Positions 61,020 to 64,000 of a DNA stretch of 64,000 nt are shown here, one piece after another (position 1 is the first letter of the stretch; each line of letters opens with the position of its first letter). Source of the stretch: JACCZR01 sp963830065 (GTDB taxonomy: Bacteria > Actinomycetota > Thermoleophilia > Solirubrobacterales > Thermoleophilaceae); NCBI GenBank assembly GCA_963830065.1, contig CAWHLA010000012.1, forward strand, positions 62,001 to 126,000, given 5' to 3'. The translations under genes and the position numbers were made by a program. The notes beneath the pieces were generated by a model that saw only the letters and a program-made list of their open reading frames with translations, searched no databases and was not told the DNA's origin.

Positions 61020-61049
61020 AAAAAGTCGTCAGCCGGCTGAGGACTTTTT
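61020..61049. repeat. Palindrome copy 3
   Basis: Left arm AAAAAGTCGTCAG and right arm CTGAGGACTTTTT around loop CCGG, 13 bp with one G/G mismatch. Same family as 12811 and 31466, but here the flanking genes diverge (60861 minus, 61156 plus), so a simple terminator role does not fit. It could terminate an unannotated transcript or be a dispersed repeat. Confidence 0.7.
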
Positions 61050-61155
61050 CAGACCCCTGACGCGCGTTGCGCCCGCGGCTGGCGCGGCCCCGAGATTTCG
61101 CCAAGTCGTAACCCACACAACCCACCCGCAACCGACCCCGCCGTAGCTTGCGGGC

Positions 61156-62022
61156 ATGCGGTCGGAGCGCGGCCAGACGACAATCGAGTGGACCGGCCTG
61201 GTGCTCGTCCTCGCCCTGGGGCTGGGCGCGCTCGCCGCCGTCTTCCCATCGGTGAACGGGCGCTCGTTCGGCGGCCTGCTCGCTCACCGCATCTCGTGCG
61301 CCATGAAGGGCGGCTGCGACGACGGCGACGCCCAGCTCGCGCGCGCGTACGGGAAGAAGGAGGCCGAGCGCGTGCGCGATCTGGCGCCGGACATCGTCTA
61401 CGAGCCGGGCGAGCCGTCGATCCCGGTCGACTACCGCGAGTGCCGAAGACGCGCGTGTTCGGAGACTCCGAACGACCGCGACCTGGATGCCCACCGCACC
61501 ACGGCCGGCCGCCGGGCCACGGTGTTCACCCACGTGGTCAAACGCGGCGGACGCACCTACATCCAGTACTGGCTCTACTACCCGGACTCGAACTCCACGG
61601 TGCTGGCGAGCGACAAGCTGTGGAACACGAGCGCGCTGTTGCGAGCGACCGGTCGCTATCCCGGCTACCACCGCGACGACTGGGAGAGCTACCAGGTGCG
61701 CGTGGAGCGAAACGGAGACACGTTCGTCCGCGCGTCGTCTCACCACGGCTACAAGGGCTGCAAGCGCTGCACCAACCGCTGGACCCGGTGGACGGGGTGG
61801 ACCCGGGTCTCGCGCGGCAGCCACGCCGGCCACATCCCGCTGAACGGAAGCCGGCGCAAGTTGCCGGGAGTCAACCTCCGCGAGCGCACGAGCACCGCTG
61901 ATGGCCTGCGGCTGGTCCCGCTCGAGCGGGTCGGTCGCGAGCGCTACCGGCCTCTGGCCAGGGGCATAAAGCCGCCGTGGAAGAAGGGGGTGTGGAAGGA
62001 CCCGTCATCGAACGGCACCTAG
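61156..62022 (+). CDS. Pilin-like N-terminus fused to a Vps62-like domain
   Basis: 288 aa. The start RSERGQTTIEWTGLVLVLAL followed by GLGALAAVFP has the class III/Flp or TadE signal form: basic head, RGQ-T-x-E motif, hydrophobic stalk. A ~45-residue linker leads to the domain VVKRGGRTYIQYWLYYPDSN, GYHRDDWESYQVRVERNGDT, ASSHHGYKG. The pattern Y-W-L-Y-Y-P-D...H-x-x-D-W-E...SSHHG recalls Vps62/necrosis-factor-like domains (tentative). Together they suggest a surface protein displayed by Tad-like secretion. ATG 61156 has TAGCTT exactly 6 nt upstream (61144-61149), so it is leaderless. No other tad gene is nearby. Confidence 0.7.
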   Translation: MRSERGQTTIEWTGLVLVLALGLGALAAVFPSVNGRSFGGLLAHRISCAMKGGCDDGDAQLARAYGKKEAERVRDLAPDIVYEPGEPSIPVDYRECRRRACSETPNDRDLDAHRTTAGRRATVFTHVVKRGGRTYIQYWLYYPDSNSTVLASDKLWNTSALLRATGRYPGYHRDDWESYQVRVERNGDTFVRASSHHGYKGCKRCTNRWTRWTGWTRVSRGSHAGHIPLNGSRRKLPGVNLRERTSTADGLRLVPLERVGRERYRPLARGIKPPWKKGVWKDPSSNGT

Positions 62023-62121
62023 GCGGGCCGGGACCTCACGGGCGCTTGGCGCCCCTGAGCCCGCAGGGCGCCCGGGCCCACGTGTTGACCGGCGGTAACC
62101 TAGGCAGGTGGTGCTGCGCTG

Positions 62122-63192
62122 ATGAAGGTGGGACTGGTGCTCGGGGCGGGTGGCGTCCTCGGCGGCGCGTGGCTCACCGGCGGGCTCGAGGCCATCGCAC
62201 GCCACACCGGCTGGGATCCCGGCAGCGCCGACAACATCGTGGGAACCTCGGCCGGCTCGATGATCGGCGCGTTCACCGCCGCGGGGGTGCCGCCGTGGTT
62301 CATGGTCGCGCACTCGGCAGGCGAGACCTTCGAAGGCCTGACCGGCCCCGACGGGCGCCCGGCGGCCGACGCCGACCGTTCGGGCGGGGCGGTCTTCCGG
62401 CTGCACCGTGGCTTGCCTCGGGTGGGCCCGGGCTCACTGCGCATGGCGGCCGCCACCCTCAGGCGCCCGCTGCGCCACACGCCCCTCCAGTTGATCACCG
62501 GCTGGCTGCCGGCAGGGGTGATCTCCACCGCCCATCTGGAGGAGGTCGTCGGCCGGGCGGTTCCCGGCGGCGGCTGGGTGGATCACCCGTCGTTCTGGGC
62601 CGTCACCACCGACACGAGGACCGGCAAGCGCACGGTCTTCGGTCGCGAGGGCGCACCCGAGGCCGAGCTGGGCAAGGCGGTGGCCGCCTCGTGTGCGATT
62701 CCAGGCTTCTACCGCCCGGTCAGGATCGGCAACCGCCGCTACGTGGACGGCGGGGTGTGCTCGGCCTCGAACCTCGACCTGCTCAAGGACGCGGGACTCG
62801 ACCTGGTCGTGTGCCTGAACCCCACATCCACGCGCGCGCGGATCCCCGCCCGCTCACCGGGTGCGGTGGTGGCGGGCCAGATCCGGGCCGGCGCCGGCCG
62901 GCGCCTGGGCGCCGAGGCGAAGAAGGTGCGCGCCGCCGGAGCCGAGGTGCTGCTGATCCAGCCCGAGGCCGACGACCTCGCGGTCATGGGCAGCAACCTG
63001 ATGAGCGGCAAGCGCCGCCACGAGGTGATCGAGACCGCGATCGAGACCGTCGGCCGCCAGCTCGAGAAGCCACACGCCCGCGAGTTGCTGGCCGATCTGC
63101 CGCCAGGGGAGCCTCACAAGATCAGGCGGCCCGACGGCCCCCCGGCGGCCTGGCCGCCGATCGTCTCGGGCTCGCACGAGAGGGCCGCGTGA
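62122..63192 (+). CDS. Patatin-like phospholipase
   Basis: 356 aa. Oxyanion loop LVLGAGGVLGGAWLTGGLEA, nucleophile GTSAGSMIG (G-x-S-x-G) and catalytic Asp in RRYVDGGVCSASNLDLL form a Ser-Asp dyad. No membrane or signal segment. It hydrolyses acyl esters of phospholipids or lysophospholipids. It is followed within 32 nt by an acyltransferase, pointing to lipid remodelling. The preceding ~100 nt has TTGACC (62085-62090) and TAACCT (62096-62101), but their spacing is too short for one promoter. Confidence 0.88.
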   Translation: MKVGLVLGAGGVLGGAWLTGGLEAIARHTGWDPGSADNIVGTSAGSMIGAFTAAGVPPWFMVAHSAGETFEGLTGPDGRPAADADRSGGAVFRLHRGLPRVGPGSLRMAAATLRRPLRHTPLQLITGWLPAGVISTAHLEEVVGRAVPGGGWVDHPSFWAVTTDTRTGKRTVFGREGAPEAELGKAVAASCAIPGFYRPVRIGNRRYVDGGVCSASNLDLLKDAGLDLVVCLNPTSTRARIPARSPGAVVAGQIRAGAGRRLGAEAKKVRAAGAEVLLIQPEADDLAVMGSNLMSGKRRHEVIETAIETVGRQLEKPHARELLADLPPGEPHKIRRPDGPPAAWPPIVSGSHERAA

Positions 63193-63223
63193 GAAACTTC
63201 GACGCACAGACGGAGGGAACGGA

Positions 63224-64000
63224 TTGAGCGAATCACGCAGGCGAACAGAGCGCGCGGGCGCCACCAGCAACGGTGCGAGCGCGAACGTGTCGAGCCCGAA
63301 CGGGGGCGGGCCGCCGACCTCGCCGAAGGGGCTTGCGTCCCTGGTCAAAGGAGCTATCTCGAGCATCGCCCAGGAGGCGCAGTCGCGCGTACCGAAGGCC
63401 GACCTCGACGAGCGCGATCCGGACTACATCCGCGAGCAGCTGCCGGGACTGTGGCTGTTCGCGAGCCTGTACTTCCGGGCCGACGTCCGGGGCCTGAAGA
63501 ACATCCCGGCTGACGGCCCGGTGCTGCTGGTGGGCAACCACTCCGGCGGCAACATGACGCCCGACACCACCGTCTTCACGCTCGCCTTCAACACCTACTT
63601 CGGGGTCGAGCGCCGCTTCTACCAGCTGGCCCACAACCTGGTGCTGAGCATGCCCGGCCTGGGGCGGCTGCGGAAGTTCGGGACGGTCGCGGCCAACCCC
63701 GACAACGCCGACCAGGCCCTTGACTCGGGCGCGGCGCTGCTGGTCTACCCGGGCGGCGACTACGAGGTGCACCGCCCCACCTGGGACAGCGGCAAGGTCG
63801 ACTTCGGCGGCCGCAAGGGCTTCATCCGGCTGGCCTTGGACAAGGACGTGCCGATCGTGCCCGTGGTCTCGGTGGGCGGCCAGGAGACGGCGCTGTTCCT
63901 CAGTCGCGGCGAGCGGCTCGCCAAGCTCCTCCAGCTCGACAAGGCGTTCCGCCTCAAGGTGCTTCCGATCTCGCTGGCCATCCCCTGGGGCCTGAACGTG
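63224..64000 (+). CDS. Lysophospholipid/diacylglycerol-type acyltransferase, 3' truncated by window edge
   Basis: 259 codons are visible. A disordered Ser/Asn/Gly-rich N-terminus precedes DLDERDPDYIREQLPGLWLF. The acyltransferase core follows: PVLLVGNHSGGNMTPDTTVF (His nucleophile), FYQLAHNLVLSMPGLGRLRK, GAALLVYPGGDYEVHRPTWD, GFIRLALDKDVPIVPVVSVG. This is the LPLAT/DAGAT-like family of actinobacteria, which transfers acyl chains to glycerolipids. TTG 63224 is chosen because GGAGGG (63212-63217) is 6 nt upstream. It is probably co-transcribed with the patatin. Confidence 0.85.
   Translation, partial: MSESRRRTERAGATSNGASANVSSPNGGGPPTSPKGLASLVKGAISSIAQEAQSRVPKADLDERDPDYIREQLPGLWLFASLYFRADVRGLKNIPADGPVLLVGNHSGGNMTPDTTVFTLAFNTYFGVERRFYQLAHNLVLSMPGLGRLRKFGTVAANPDNADQALDSGAALLVYPGGDYEVHRPTWDSGKVDFGGRKGFIRLALDKDVPIVPVVSVGGQETALFLSRGERLAKLLQLDKAFRLKVLPISLAIPWGLNV

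Noticed and set aside
60842..61060. 72-codon plus-strand ORF in the gap before the pilin-like gene
   Set aside because: No ribosome site, runs through palindrome copy 3, and overlaps the better-supported minus-strand small ORF.
1..64000. tRNA, rRNA, riboswitch, prophage or insertion sequence
   Set aside because: None was recognised by eye on either strand; a tRNAscan or Rfam search would be needed to exclude small cases.

Overview
This 64 kb window is high-GC, densely packed bacterial chromosome. Its gene content suggests a Gram-positive actinobacterium, most likely class Thermoleophilia (Solirubrobacterales-like). The reasons are an actinobacterial FtsZ tail, many Ser/Thr kinases with an FHA partner, mycobacteria-like lipid and polysaccharide loci, an LPxTG-type surface protein, frequent GTG/TTG starts, and many genes whose -10 hexamer lies 6-10 nt before the start codon. 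The class assignment is inference from gene content. No rRNA, tRNA, CRISPR array or insertion sequence was recognised.

Layout. 1-3.6 kb: ParA overlapping an FtsZ with a long N-terminal extension, then gamma-glutamyltransferase. 3.6-9.4 kb: Lon-domain protein, DNA photolyase, three methyltransferases, a membrane protein. 9.4-12.8 kb: CPBP protease, GH57 branching enzyme and GT4 glucosyltransferase. With the preceding methyltransferase they resemble the mycobacterial Rv3030-Rv3032 genes for methylglucose polysaccharide. 12.9-19.4 kb: hexapeptide acyltransferase, ABC exporter, MeaB, MFS exporter. 19.2-26.3 kb (minus): one operon running cNMP/patatin phospholipase, GAF-kinase, kinase, hydrolase, winged-helix protein, membrane protein. 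26.4-31.4 kb: a duplicated pair of secreted beta-helix protein plus small lipoprotein, the first copy behind a 14-codon leader ORF. 31.5-38.7 kb: secreted CocE-like hydrolase, a truncated GMC oxidoreductase abutting a truncated MFS gene, TfoX-domain protein, methyltransferase, M23 peptidase. 38.7-44.1 kb: split LigD functions, FHA regulator, beta-propeller kinase, LPFTG surface protein. 44.2-51 kb: dioxygenase, a stand-alone B12 photoreceptor-like protein, EamA transporter, M3 peptidase, reductases, LytR_C protein. 51-60 kb: P450 operon, TetR, then MaoC, FabG4, thiolase and acyl-CoA dehydrogenase in an order like the mycobacterial htdX-fabG4-fadA2 locus. 60-64 kb: DUF2510 protein, pilin-like fusion, patatin, acyltransferase.

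Two features run through the whole window. At least eight genes are interrupted by 1-2 nt indels, mostly in G/C runs, and reading across them restores full-length proteins. That pattern looks more like draft-sequence error than decay. A palindrome with core AAGTC(C/G)TCAG-N4-CTGA(C/G)GACTT occurs three times in intergenic DNA, twice between convergent genes.
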